Shown here piece by piece: positions 35,332 to 44,796 of a DNA stretch of 64,000 nt. The stretch spans positions 1-64,000 of the forward strand of contig CALUYT010000028.1 of the NCBI GenBank assembly GCA_944325085.1, written 5' to 3'. Positions within the stretch are counted from its first letter, which is position 1, and each line of letters opens with the position of its first letter. This DNA comes from Candidatus Gastranaerophilales bacterium. GTDB lineage: Bacteria > Cyanobacteriota > Vampirovibrionia > Gastranaerophilales > Gastranaerophilaceae. The position numbers and the translations under genes are program-made. The notes under the pieces were generated by a model that was given only the letters and a program-made list of their open reading frames with translations, was not told the origin of the DNA and did no database searches.

Positions 35332-36507
35332 TTATTTTAGGAATTCATCAAGACGTTTCATAGCTTCAATTGTATTTTCTCTGCTACCAAAGGAAGTTAA
35401 TCTAAAATAACCTTCTCCATTGACACCAAATCCTGAACCTGGCGTACCTACAATTTGAACATTATTTAATAGATAATCGAAAAATTCCCAAGATGTCATA
35501 TTATTAGGACATTTTAACCAAATATATGGAGAATGCTTACCACCAATGTGCCAAATATTATGTTTTTCTAATGTTTGAGAAATTATTTTTGCATTCTCTT
35601 TATAATAATTAAGATTTTCTTGAATTTCTTTTTGTCCATCTTGTGTAAATACAGCTTCTGCACCACGTTGAATAATATATGGTACCCCATTGAATTTTGT
35701 AGTTTGACGTCTTAACCACATTTTATTTAACAAACCATTTTCTATAGCCTTTGGAACAACTGTATAACCACATCTTGTTCCGGTAAAACCTGCCATTTTT
35801 GACAATGAACAAAATTCAATAGCACAAGTTTTTGCACCTTCGATTTCAAAAATACTACGTGGCAAATCTTCATCTGTAATAAAGCATTCATATGCTGCAT
35901 CAAACAAAATCACAGATTTATTTTCATTTGCATAATCAACCCATTGTTTTAACTGTTCTTTATTATAAACTGCACCTGTTGGGTTATTTGGTGAACACAA
36001 ATAAATTATATCTGCTTTAATAGATTTATCAGGAAGCGGTAAAAAATTATTTTGAGCATTTGCATTTATATAAACAATTTTTCTACCTGCCATTGTATTT
36101 GTATCAACATAAACAGGATATACAGGATCAGGTACTAAAACTGTATTATTAACATCAAACAAATCTAAAATATTTCCTAAATCTGATTTTGCACCATCTG
36201 AAATAAATATCTCATCTATACCTAATGAAACATTATGACTTTTATAATATGCTTGAACTTTTTCTCTTAAAAAATCATAACCTTGTTCAGGACCATATCC
36301 TCTAAAAGTTTCTTTTACACCCATTTCTTCAGATGCAGATTTTAAAGCATTCACAACAACTTTACATAAAGGAAGAGTAACATCACCTATTCCTAATTTT
36401 ATAATTTTTTTATCAGGATTATTCGATGCAAATTCATTTACTTTTTTAGCAATAGTTGAAAATAAGTAGCTATCTGAAATATTTTGGTAATTTGTATTTA
36501 CATTCAT
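35332..36507 (-). CDS. dapL: LL-diaminopimelate aminotransferase
   Basis: A 391-residue class I PLP aminotransferase that converts tetrahydrodipicolinate directly to LL-diaminopimelate for lysine and peptidoglycan. Diagnostic phrases are KKIIKLGIGDVTLPL, FRGYGPEQGYDFLREK, IFISDGAKSDLGNILDLF, YLCSPNNPTGAVY and the PLP-Lys region FCSLSKMAGFTGTRCGYTVVP. This DapL route is typical of cyanobacteria, chlamydiae and plants, which supports the suggested lineage. GGGAG precedes the ATG. Pathway partner of lysC. Confidence 0.96.
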   Translation of the reverse strand: MNVNTNYQNISDSYLFSTIAKKVNEFASNNPDKKIIKLGIGDVTLPLCKVVVNALKSASEEMGVKETFRGYGPEQGYDFLREKVQAYYKSHNVSLGIDEIFISDGAKSDLGNILDLFDVNNTVLVPDPVYPVYVDTNTMAGRKIVYINANAQNNFLPLPDKSIKADIIYLCSPNNPTGAVYNKEQLKQWVDYANENKSVILFDAAYECFITDEDLPRSIFEIEGAKTCAIEFCSLSKMAGFTGTRCGYTVVPKAIENGLLNKMWLRRQTTKFNGVPYIIQRGAEAVFTQDGQKEIQENLNYYKENAKIISQTLEKHNIWHIGGKHSPYIWLKCPNNMTSWEFFDYLLNNVQIVGTPGSGFGVNGEGYFRLTSFGSRENTIEAMKRLDEFLK

Positions 36508-36556
36508 GTTAAACTCCCTTTCTTTATCATGTTTATTCTTTTGTAATTATAACATA

Positions 36557-36584
36557 AATCCTCTGATAAAATATCAGAGGTTTT
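36557..36584 (-). terminator. Hairpin after the calpain-like protease gene
   Basis: CCTCTGATA and TATCAGAGG form a perfect 9-base-pair stem with a 3-base loop between the protease stop and dapL. The T-run on the minus strand is interrupted, so termination strength is uncertain. Confidence 0.6.
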
Positions 36585-36606
36585 ATTGTAATTAAATTTT
36601 CTATTA

Positions 36607-37995
36607 TTATGCTAAGTCTAATCCATATAACCCCGGAAATAATATTCGCATAAAATTATACATATTACTAAAAGGATTTAACACTCCGGAATTATTTGGT
36701 TTAGAAATTCCATTATCAGCGTAAAAATTATCAACACGTGATTTCGAAATCGGAGCGACATTGAAACTCATTGCCATATCTTCAAAATCCCCTCTTGGTA
36801 TACGTTCTTTTTTAGTTGTATCCCAAGGATTTACAACTTCGACATAATCATCAGTAATCTTAGTCACAGTTAATGCATGCCCGCCACCAGCTTTTGTAGA
36901 ACCATCAGGACCATCCTTACCGACGATTACACCTACAGTAATTGAATATTCTGATTCATGACCTTTATATTTGTCTAACATTTTTTGCAAATCAGAATCT
37001 TTATTATAAATATGGTTAACTTCAACTAAAGTATCGGCCTTTTTACATAATCCTTTTTGTCCTAAAGCTTTACTATCACTAACATAGCCATATTCACCGG
37101 GTTTATATAATTTTGCACGGCGTCTTTTTGATTTTGGCGCTTGATATAAATCAGATTTTTGACCGGTTAAAATAAATACAGCATCGTACATCTGACCACT
37201 AGATAATGTATCAGACTCAGACATAGGACCAAATTGCCCTGCAATATATCTTTGACTTTTCTTTCCTAGAGCTTTATTTGTTTGTAAAACTTCGGCCCTA
37301 AAAGCTTCCATTGCCAATTCCAAAACTATTACTTCAATATCTCCATAAGCATAAGACTTACCTGCCATTGATTTAGCCTTTTTGACAGCTTCTGCAGTTA
37401 TGGTATATCTACCTGTAATCGCACACTTGTCGCCTTGTCCAATTTCAATATAGTGATTTCTAGCAGCAACGGCTCCTGGTAAGGTTACTGTATAGGAACC
37501 ATTAGAATTTTTTTGAATATTTTTTTGAAGAATTTCTTGTCCTTCTTTTGTTCTTGCAATAGAATCAATAGCTGCTAAAAAATAACAATCGCCTCTTTTA
37601 CCTTGTCTAAAGGCATCAATTTTACCATTATCATAAAGTATATTATCATGATATTCTTCAATTAACTCAGGAGGACAATTATTTACCCTTGGAGCCGAAG
37701 TTCCAGGATGAATAGGGTCAGAAACATTATCTACATCAATTATTCTTCTTCCGCTTTTTTCTGGACCTAATTCATAAGGATCATCTTTCACGGGTTTATT
37801 CGGTTTTTGTGGTTTTTGCTGGTGATCAACAATATATCTGATATATTGTTCTTTTGTCATTACAATATAATTTCCATCAGGACGTTTAATAAATATTAAC
37901 CTTTTAGAATCTTCGTTTCTTGACACTGGCAATTTGTATTGCGGTTGAAATAATATTTGTCCTGCCGAAACATTATCCAGATTTTCTATCCCCAT
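36607..37995 (-). CDS. Calpain-like (C2-family) cysteine protease
   Basis: A 462-residue papain-fold protease of the calpain type. The catalytic Cys is C137 in FRQGKRGDCYFLAAIDSIA, preceded by the oxyanion Gln (Q131). The catalytic His is H373 in AGGGHALTVTKI and the Asn is N389 in VEVVNPWDTTKK. The first 110 residues are a Pro/Lys-rich, disordered-looking region (QKPQKPNKPVKDDPYELGPE) with no signal peptide, and it carries no calcium-binding C2 or EF-hand domains. AAGGGG precedes the ATG. Bacterial calpain-like proteases are uncommon and scattered; the substrate and location are unknown. Confidence 0.88.
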   Translation of the reverse strand: MGIENLDNVSAGQILFQPQYKLPVSRNEDSKRLIFIKRPDGNYIVMTKEQYIRYIVDHQQKPQKPNKPVKDDPYELGPEKSGRRIIDVDNVSDPIHPGTSAPRVNNCPPELIEEYHDNILYDNGKIDAFRQGKRGDCYFLAAIDSIARTKEGQEILQKNIQKNSNGSYTVTLPGAVAARNHYIEIGQGDKCAITGRYTITAEAVKKAKSMAGKSYAYGDIEVIVLELAMEAFRAEVLQTNKALGKKSQRYIAGQFGPMSESDTLSSGQMYDAVFILTGQKSDLYQAPKSKRRRAKLYKPGEYGYVSDSKALGQKGLCKKADTLVEVNHIYNKDSDLQKMLDKYKGHESEYSITVGVIVGKDGPDGSTKAGGGHALTVTKITDDYVEVVNPWDTTKKERIPRGDFEDMAMSFNVAPISKSRVDNFYADNGISKPNNSGVLNPFSNMYNFMRILFPGLYGLDLA

Positions 37996-38016
37996 AATTT
38001 TATTTTCCCCTTATAT

Positions 38017-38044
38017 TTTTATAAAGTATTATTTTCTTATAAAA
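38017..38044 (-). promoter_or_regulatory. Inverted repeat in the leader of the calpain-like gene
   Basis: TTTTATAA (38017-38024) and TTATAAAA (38037-38044) form 8-base arms around a 12-base loop just upstream of the AAGGGG ribosome binding site. Chance is possible at this base composition. Confidence 0.3.
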
Positions 38045-38184
38045 TTGCTTTAAAAAATTTTATGTTAAATTATATTTACTAAAATTAATATTTTGACAAA
38101 AAATATTTTTTTTTTCATTTTATTCTGGTATAGTCATGAAAAAGACTATGTATGTAGTAAAATAAAAATTCAAAAAGGATAGTA

Positions 38185-39069
38185 ATGGCAGAATATATAT
38201 TGCAAAAAACAAAGGAAACACAAAACCAAACTTCAAGAAAAATGTATGTTTCCGTTCCGTTTAGTAGAGTTCAAGCTGTAGAAGAGCAATTGAAAAAAAT
38301 TTTTGAAAATGAATTAAATTCAGAAGGGTCAATTTTAGTTAGTTATAAACCGGAAATATTATCTAGATTAGCAAGATTTTTATCAGGTCACGTTAATCGT
38401 TCAGCATCAATAGGTATTGCAGGAGAAACAGCAAGCGGAAAATCTACAATTACATTAGATATTATTGACACTATAAAATCTTTTACGACAGAATTTGAAA
38501 TTGATAATGCCATTACAAGAGTAAATACAGATGATTACTATTATGATCGTTCAGAAATGGTAAAAGCTGCAGGTAGTTTTGCTGAATTTGCAAAAAACTA
38601 TGATTTAGATGTTCCTCATGCACTAGAATTAGAACTTATGAGCAAACATATTAAAGAATTATTATCTGGCAAATCTGTATATCTTCCTAAATATGACATG
38701 TCAGGAACTGCAAAAAGATATGATAATCACACATTAGCTAATCCTTCCAAAATTATTATTTCGGAAGGGTTATTTGCACTTACTGAAAAAATAAAAGACG
38801 CATTTGATTTCAAAATATATGTTGATGTAAAAGCTGAAGTTCAAAAAGAAAGATTTTATGTAAGAGCAGCAGAAAGAGACTTAGGTGATTCTGCAGACGG
38901 AATATATAAAAATGCTTCTCAAAAAGCAGAAATTTATATTCGCCCTTGCAAAAAAGATGCTGACATTGTACTTTCTGGAGAAGCTGTCAGAGCAAGATAT
39001 AAAGCTTTTTTAAACAAATTAATTAACATTGTTCAACAAGAAAATTTCCAAAATAGAGTTATTATGTAA
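38185..39069 (+). CDS. Uridine kinase / phosphoribulokinase-family P-loop kinase
   Basis: A 294-residue kinase. The Walker A motif is IGIAGETASGKSTIT (about residues 75-89); RVNTDDYYYDRSEM carries the catalytic Asp; LPKYDMSGTAKRYDNH and IISEGLFAL are typical of uridine kinase. The C-terminal region has a conserved YVRAAERDLGDS lid. The first 60 residues are an extra N-terminal domain of unknown role. It phosphorylates uridine/cytidine or a related small alcohol. AAAAAGGAT precedes the ATG. Divergent from the calpain-like gene; monocistronic. Confidence 0.85.
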   Translation: MAEYILQKTKETQNQTSRKMYVSVPFSRVQAVEEQLKKIFENELNSEGSILVSYKPEILSRLARFLSGHVNRSASIGIAGETASGKSTITLDIIDTIKSFTTEFEIDNAITRVNTDDYYYDRSEMVKAAGSFAEFAKNYDLDVPHALELELMSKHIKELLSGKSVYLPKYDMSGTAKRYDNHTLANPSKIIISEGLFALTEKIKDAFDFKIYVDVKAEVQKERFYVRAAERDLGDSADGIYKNASQKAEIYIRPCKKDADIVLSGEAVRARYKAFLNKLINIVQQENFQNRVIM

Positions 39070-39091
39070 TTGTTACGAAATAATAAAATTT

Positions 39092-39119
39092 TTGAATATT
39101 CCCAAATACTGATTACAAT
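39092..39119 (+). promoter_or_regulatory. Probable promoter of the autotransporter
   Basis: TTGAAT (39092-39097) and TACAAT (39114-39119) are 16 bases apart, 40 bases before the ATG. No good ribosome binding site is seen. Confidence 0.5.
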
Positions 39120-39159
39120 ATTTATGGGATACGTATCATAATAAATAAATAGTAGTCAG

Positions 39160-42100
39160 ATGATCAAGGGAATAAAGAGATTTTTAGCAGTTGCTGCATG
39201 TATTACTGTAATAAGTAATTCATACAATATTTCTTGCGCAATTGAAAATGTAAATACCTTTAGAGGAAGTGCTGACGGAACTACAAATACCCTTACAATA
39301 GACAATGAATCAGGTGACACATCAACATATGTCTGGGCAGATTCTGATCCAAAATCTGTCACTATAACAATGAATGGTGGACAGCTTGATATTAGTAATT
39401 ACTCTTCTTCAAACCTTAATGGTGTTATAAATGCCGAAGCGGGAAATATCTCACTTACAAGTGGAGTTTTGACAATAACAGGTCAAAGTAACATTGCTCA
39501 AAGCGTACATACCGTAATTAATGAAGGCTCAACACTTTCAGTAACCGGAGGTAATGTAAACCTTGATTCTGGTACAGATGTTTTAGCTGGAAATATTCAA
39601 ATATCCAGTGGCAAACTCACTGTAGATAATATTGTAAAACCGACAACCGGATCATTCTCACAAACTGGAGGAGAAACAACTGTTACTGGAGCATTTGAAT
39701 TTAATAATACTGAAGATAACATTTCTGGTGGAACATTTAATATTGGTTCTAGTGCAAGCTCAGCAAATATGAACTTTAAAAAAGGAGTAATAAATTCTGA
39801 TGCAAATTTAAACCTTAAATCAAACAGCGATATGAATATCTCCGATGGAGAAGTAAACATTGATAGCACTGATAATTGGGAAGGGAATATTAATGTTGAA
39901 GGCGGAACTTTAAACATTGATAATAACAAAAAAACAGGAACATTAACCCAAAGTAATGGAACAATAAATGTATCAGGAAAAGATTTTGATTTAAATAATA
40001 GTAACGATTTACTTGATGGTGGCTCTATAAACATTGGAGATGGTACAACACCTTCTCAATTAAACGTATCCAAAGGAACAATAACTTCAAATTCATCAGT
40101 AACTTTAAATGACAAAAGCACAATTAATATTTCAGGCGGAAACGTAGCAATCGATGCTGATGACACTTGGGGTGGCACTATCAACATGACCGAAGGAAGC
40201 CTTGCAATTAACGGCAATAATAAAACCGGTAAATTTACTCAAACTGGCGGAGAAACTACCGTTATGGGTGAAGGCTTTGATTTAAATAATGAATATGACA
40301 CCATTGACGGCGGGAAACTTACAATTGGGAATGGCATAAATACTGCAAATATGGGAGTTTCTAAAGGTGGAATTTCTAAAAATACGGAAGTAAATATTAC
40401 CCACAATTCAAGTCTTAATATAACAGGTGGAAATGTTGACCTTGGAGATAAAACTTCTTGGGCTGGGGATTTAAACATTTCTAGCGGGAATTTGACTATT
40501 GATAACACTTCAAAAAATTCATCAGGAAAATTTGTTCAAGTAGGTGGAAACACTACAATAACAGGCAATGGACTTGATTTAAATAATTCTGACGATATTA
40601 TCAACGGCGGTACTGTTAATATTGGTGATAATATAAGTGATTCAGATTTAACAGTTTCAAAAGGAACAATTGACTCAAATGTCTCAATCAATATAAATAA
40701 TAATGGAAGTTTAAATATTACCGGTGGAAATGTAAGCTTAGGAAATAATAGTACTTGGAATGGGGATGTTAATATTTCAGAAGGAAATCTTGCATTAATC
40801 GGCATAGATAAAAATTCATCAGGAAAATTTATTCAAACTGGTGGCAAAACAGAACTTAACGGTAATTTTGGCTTAAATAATTCAGAAGATTTGATCTCTG
40901 ATGGAACATTTGATATAGGAAACAAAGAATCTTCAACATTAACAGTTTCAAAAGGAAACATTGAATCAAAAGCAAATATTATTATAAACAATGGTTCCAA
41001 TATGGATATTACAGGTGGTAACGTTGAACTGGATAATGGTGATACTTGGAATGGAAATGTTAATATAAACAATGGAACCCTCAATCTAAATGGAGTAAAT
41101 AACAAAAATGGTATATTTACTCAAACTGGTGGAAAAACAACCGTTACAGGAAAAGGTTTTGATTTAAACAGTTCGAATGACAAAATAGATGGCGGAGATT
41201 TACAAATAGGTAATGGAACAGATACATCAAATATGACTGTTTCAAACGGTACAATCGGTCAAAATACAAACGTATCTATAAAAGACAACGGTTCATTATA
41301 TGTAACCGGAGGAAATGTTCATCTTAACAACGCAACAAAAGATGAAGGAGGAACATTCTCTCAAACCGCAGGTACAACTACAATAACAGGTAATTTTGAT
41401 CTAAATAATGAAAACGACAATATTGCTGGCGGGAATTTTAATATAGGTAACGATTTACAAAAAACTACCGTTAACATATCAAAAGGTACAATACAAAAAG
41501 ACGCAACAACAAATATAAATACAAATGCAACATTAAATATCAATGGTGGGAAAGTAACATTAGATGAAGGTGATAGTTGGAAAGGAAATGTAAATATAGA
41601 TTCTGGAAGTCTTGCACTTGTTGGAATAAATAAAAATACTTCCGGCAAATTTACTCAAACCGGCGGAGAAACAACTATCACAGGAGATTCTTTTGATTTT
41701 AATAATTCTGAAGATCTAATTTCTGGAGGAACAATTAATATTGGAACAGATGCAGAAAATTCTACAGTTACAGTTTCTAAAGGTACAATAGAAAAAGATG
41801 CATCTACAAATATCGCATCAGGAAGTAATTTAAATATTACAGGAGGCAATATTACTTTAGATGGTCAAACCGACAAATTTGATGGAAATGTTAATGTTTC
41901 AGGCGGTAATTTAAATCTGGCAGGAATAGATAAAAACCCTTCAGGAATATTAAATCAAACCGGTGGAACAATAAATGTTACTAATAAAGGTAATACTCTA
42001 AATAATAAAAATGATATAATTGCTGGTGGAAATCTTAATATTGGAACAGAAAAAGAAAATGGCGAATTAACCATATCTCAAGGCACAATAAAAGCTGATT

Positions 42101-44640
42101 CCACTGTAAATATTAGCGAAAATAGTACATTAAATATCGATGGCGGTACTGTAGCTCTTGATAAAAATGATAAATGGAATGGTGACGTAAATGTATCTCA
42201 AGGTACACTTAACCTAAATACAGGAGCAAACAAAACAACATCTTCAACAAGCAAATTTAACCAAACAGGCGGGATTACTAATATCAATAAAGATTCAAAA
42301 TTAACATTAAACACCTCAGACAGTAAAATTACTGGAGGTACAGTAAACATTGTTAATACAGGTGAACTGGATATAAATAATTCCTCAGAAAACAGCTCTG
42401 AAGTTAACACCTCTGGAGGGAAATTTTCAATAAGAAAAGGAAGTAAATATTCAGTAACTAAAGGAAACATTGAATCAAATGCCAGAATTACCGTCGAAGA
42501 AGATGCAACACTTGATGTAAACGGAGATGAAACAAATATTTCACTAGACGGAAATAATGATAAAGTCGATGGACATTTAAAAGTTTCAAACGGAATATTA
42601 AATCTTTCAAATAAATTTAATAAAACAACAACAGAAAAAGGTTCTTATGTTCAAACAGGTGGAACAACCAATATTTCAGGAGAATCTAAATTATCACTAA
42701 ATGATGCAAACAGTTCTATTACGGATGGTGAAATTAATGTAACTGAAAATTCCACATTAGAAATTAATAATGGTAAAAATCACTCATCAAAACTTAATGT
42801 AACAGGAAGCAACTTTGGCATAAAAGGTAAAAGTAGTTTTACAATAAAAGAAGGAACGATAGATTCAGATTCTAAAGTTTCAATTGAATCAGCATCTAAA
42901 TTAAAAATAGATGGTGAAAATTCAAATGTAAATATAAATAAAAACGATAAATGGGAAGGTAGTATAGGTTTAGCCAATGGAAACTTATATATATCGGAAG
43001 ATTTAACAAAAGTCACAGATGCAAATGGCAACTACATACAAACCGGCGGCAACCTTAATATGTCAAAAGCTAATTTGATATTAGATGATGCAAATAGCAA
43101 AATTTCTGGTGGAACAGTAAATATTACAGATAATTCAATATTAACAGTAACAAAAAATGGAGGTTCCTCAATTACCGGAGGCAATGTAGTAATAGATGAC
43201 AGCTCAGTATTGAATTATCTTGCAGAAAAAGGGTTAATTAAATATTCTGAAGGTAATCAAATTAATATAGATACCTCAGGCTTAATTAATATGGCAAATA
43301 ATGTTCGTACAAACAACTCTATTAATAATTTGACAATTAACAATGGAGAATACGGTGACGGACAAGCTAACTTTGCTATTGATTTATACGCAAGAAGCAA
43401 TGGAAATGCAGGTTCTGATACCTTCAGTGCAGATTCTATAAAAGTAGCAACAAAAGGCGAAAATGGTACTATCCACATTTCTGATTGGAACATTGCCGGA
43501 GATATTAACGGTTATGATGCACCAATCGAAAAACACATAAGATTAGGAAAAATATTTAAAGCTGATGACATAGATAAAGAAGTAACTTTTACTTCAACTG
43601 ACAAAGAAATATTTACTCCAATAGGTTACTATAGATTAAATTCTTCATCTGCAAATGATGGAAGTTATTCTCTTGATTTAACAAGATTTAACCCACAAGT
43701 ATTCAGAGGACAAGTTGCAACTGCTGCTTCTTATATGAACCAACTTGTAGTAAATGATACATTATTCAACAGAGCACAAATAAGACGATATGGCGCAAGC
43801 TATGATCAATTATTCAAAAATAAAACAGCAATTCTTGATGGTACTGCTAGCTACGAAAGAACACTAAAAGAAGGAAGTCTATGGACTGAAGTCTTTGGTA
43901 ACTTTGAAACTTTAAAAATGAATAATAGTCTTGATAAAGTTCGAAACAACTCTTGGGGCTTTATTGTAGGTGCTGATTTTGGATTAAGAGAATTAAAAAA
44001 TGGTTGGACATATATGCCAACAGCATACATTGCATATAATGGAGGCCACCAAACATTTAACGGTGTCGGAATGTGGGAAAACGGTGGTCAAATTGGTTTT
44101 ATGAGCAGTTGGATGAAACGTCAGTTTATTGAAACCGCAATGATTTATGGTGGTGTTTATGGAACTGAAATGAGCGTTGCTGGAACATCAGAAGATGCAT
44201 TCAATTACTTTGTTGGTGTTGCAAGTAAAACTGCATATGATTGGAATTTAGGAAAATATTTCAAAATTCAACCATCATTAACACTTGCTTATAATATGTT
44301 TGGTCAACAAAATTGGCATAGTGACTTTGGACAAATGGGTATGAGTTCAGGTTTCTTAAATGGTTTCAATGTTGCACCTGGCGTTAACTTTATATTCCAA
44401 AGAGAAACTTGGAGTGCATATGCGACCATAGCATATGCTTGGAACTTCTTTGCAGGAATAGACGGTCAAGCCGGATATGTAGATTTGCCTAGTATAAAAA
44501 TGGCACAAGGATATTTACAATACGGCTTTGGTATGACAAAAACATTCTCTGATAGACTAAATCTATTTGCTCAAGCAACAGTAAGAAACATTGGCAGAAC
44601 AGGTATTATCTGTCAAGGTGGTCTAAACTGGAGATTATAA
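39160..44640 (+). CDS. Autotransporter with repetitive beta-helix passenger
   Basis: A 1826-residue type V secretion protein. A signal peptide (FLAVAACITVISNSYNISCA) ends near residue 27. The passenger (to about 1500) is Asn/Gly/Thr-rich with at least 12 repeats of 80-100 residues, each holding a Q-T-G-G-x-T-x-[IV]-x-G phrase, then L-N-N-x-x-D-x-I-x-G-G and N-I-T-G-G-N-V, the pattern of a right-handed beta-helix. The C-terminal 280 residues are an autotransporter barrel, starting with FRGQVATAASYMNQLVVNDT and ending in the aromatic-rich strand GGLNWRL. It should be displayed on or released from the outer membrane, as an adhesin or surface layer. Monocistronic. Confidence 0.9.
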   Translation: MIKGIKRFLAVAACITVISNSYNISCAIENVNTFRGSADGTTNTLTIDNESGDTSTYVWADSDPKSVTITMNGGQLDISNYSSSNLNGVINAEAGNISLTSGVLTITGQSNIAQSVHTVINEGSTLSVTGGNVNLDSGTDVLAGNIQISSGKLTVDNIVKPTTGSFSQTGGETTVTGAFEFNNTEDNISGGTFNIGSSASSANMNFKKGVINSDANLNLKSNSDMNISDGEVNIDSTDNWEGNINVEGGTLNIDNNKKTGTLTQSNGTINVSGKDFDLNNSNDLLDGGSINIGDGTTPSQLNVSKGTITSNSSVTLNDKSTINISGGNVAIDADDTWGGTINMTEGSLAINGNNKTGKFTQTGGETTVMGEGFDLNNEYDTIDGGKLTIGNGINTANMGVSKGGISKNTEVNITHNSSLNITGGNVDLGDKTSWAGDLNISSGNLTIDNTSKNSSGKFVQVGGNTTITGNGLDLNNSDDIINGGTVNIGDNISDSDLTVSKGTIDSNVSININNNGSLNITGGNVSLGNNSTWNGDVNISEGNLALIGIDKNSSGKFIQTGGKTELNGNFGLNNSEDLISDGTFDIGNKESSTLTVSKGNIESKANIIINNGSNMDITGGNVELDNGDTWNGNVNINNGTLNLNGVNNKNGIFTQTGGKTTVTGKGFDLNSSNDKIDGGDLQIGNGTDTSNMTVSNGTIGQNTNVSIKDNGSLYVTGGNVHLNNATKDEGGTFSQTAGTTTITGNFDLNNENDNIAGGNFNIGNDLQKTTVNISKGTIQKDATTNINTNATLNINGGKVTLDEGDSWKGNVNIDSGSLALVGINKNTSGKFTQTGGETTITGDSFDFNNSEDLISGGTINIGTDAENSTVTVSKGTIEKDASTNIASGSNLNITGGNITLDGQTDKFDGNVNVSGGNLNLAGIDKNPSGILNQTGGTINVTNKGNTLNNKNDIIAGGNLNIGTEKENGELTISQGTIKADSTVNISENSTLNIDGGTVALDKNDKWNGDVNVSQGTLNLNTGANKTTSSTSKFNQTGGITNINKDSKLTLNTSDSKITGGTVNIVNTGELDINNSSENSSEVNTSGGKFSIRKGSKYSVTKGNIESNARITVEEDATLDVNGDETNISLDGNNDKVDGHLKVSNGILNLSNKFNKTTTEKGSYVQTGGTTNISGESKLSLNDANSSITDGEINVTENSTLEINNGKNHSSKLNVTGSNFGIKGKSSFTIKEGTIDSDSKVSIESASKLKIDGENSNVNINKNDKWEGSIGLANGNLYISEDLTKVTDANGNYIQTGGNLNMSKANLILDDANSKISGGTVNITDNSILTVTKNGGSSITGGNVVIDDSSVLNYLAEKGLIKYSEGNQINIDTSGLINMANNVRTNNSINNLTINNGEYGDGQANFAIDLYARSNGNAGSDTFSADSIKVATKGENGTIHISDWNIAGDINGYDAPIEKHIRLGKIFKADDIDKEVTFTSTDKEIFTPIGYYRLNSSSANDGSYSLDLTRFNPQVFRGQVATAASYMNQLVVNDTLFNRAQIRRYGASYDQLFKNKTAILDGTASYERTLKEGSLWTEVFGNFETLKMNNSLDKVRNNSWGFIVGADFGLRELKNGWTYMPTAYIAYNGGHQTFNGVGMWENGGQIGFMSSWMKRQFIETAMIYGGVYGTEMSVAGTSEDAFNYFVGVASKTAYDWNLGKYFKIQPSLTLAYNMFGQQNWHSDFGQMGMSSGFLNGFNVAPGVNFIFQRETWSAYATIAYAWNFFAGIDGQAGYVDLPSIKMAQGYLQYGFGMTKTFSDRLNLFAQATVRNIGRTGIICQGGLNWRL
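39640..43080 (+). repeat. Coding tandem repeats of the autotransporter passenger
   Basis: At least 12 imperfect units of roughly 240-300 bases, each recognisable from a CAAAC(T/C)GG(T/C)GGA core encoding Q-T-G-G. They are diverged at DNA level, so this is an old beta-helix repeat and not a recent expansion; the large open frames on the opposite strand are a by-product. Confidence 0.85.
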
Positions 44641-44674
44641 AATACTTTTCATGATAAAATTAAATACATAATAT

Positions 44675-44746
44675 GCGGGCATAGTTCAGTGGTAGAATGT
44701 CTCCTTCCCAAGGAGAAGATCGCGAGTTCGAGTCTCGTTGCCCGCT
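44675..44746 (+). tRNA. tRNA-Gly (anticodon CCC)
   Basis: A complete cloverleaf: acceptor GCGGGCA pairs with TGCCCGC, D-arm AGTTCAGTGGTAGAAT, anticodon loop TTCCCAA between TCTCC and GGAGA, and T-arm CGAGTTCGAGTCTCG. Anticodon CCC decodes GGG. The 3' CCA is not encoded, unlike in tRNA-Ala. A T-rich stretch follows. Confidence 0.95.
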
Positions 44747-44796
44747 TTTTTATTTTTTATTGGCAAAAATTTATATTCAGCAATTTTAAAAAAGCT

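Noticed and set aside
39640-43080. Regularly spaced repeats that could suggest a CRISPR array
   Set aside because: The units are long, diverged and in one open reading frame encoding beta-helix repeats; there are no short identical repeats with unique spacers.
39156-43493. Many open frames on the minus strand within the autotransporter gene
   Set aside because: They are Pro/Phe/Ser-rich mirror images of the Asn/Gly/Thr repeats on the plus strand, lack ribosome binding sites and match no family.
44689-44796. Start of the kinase-like protein inside tRNA-Gly
   Set aside because: The frame passes through the tRNA by chance; the first plausible ATG outside it is at 44797.
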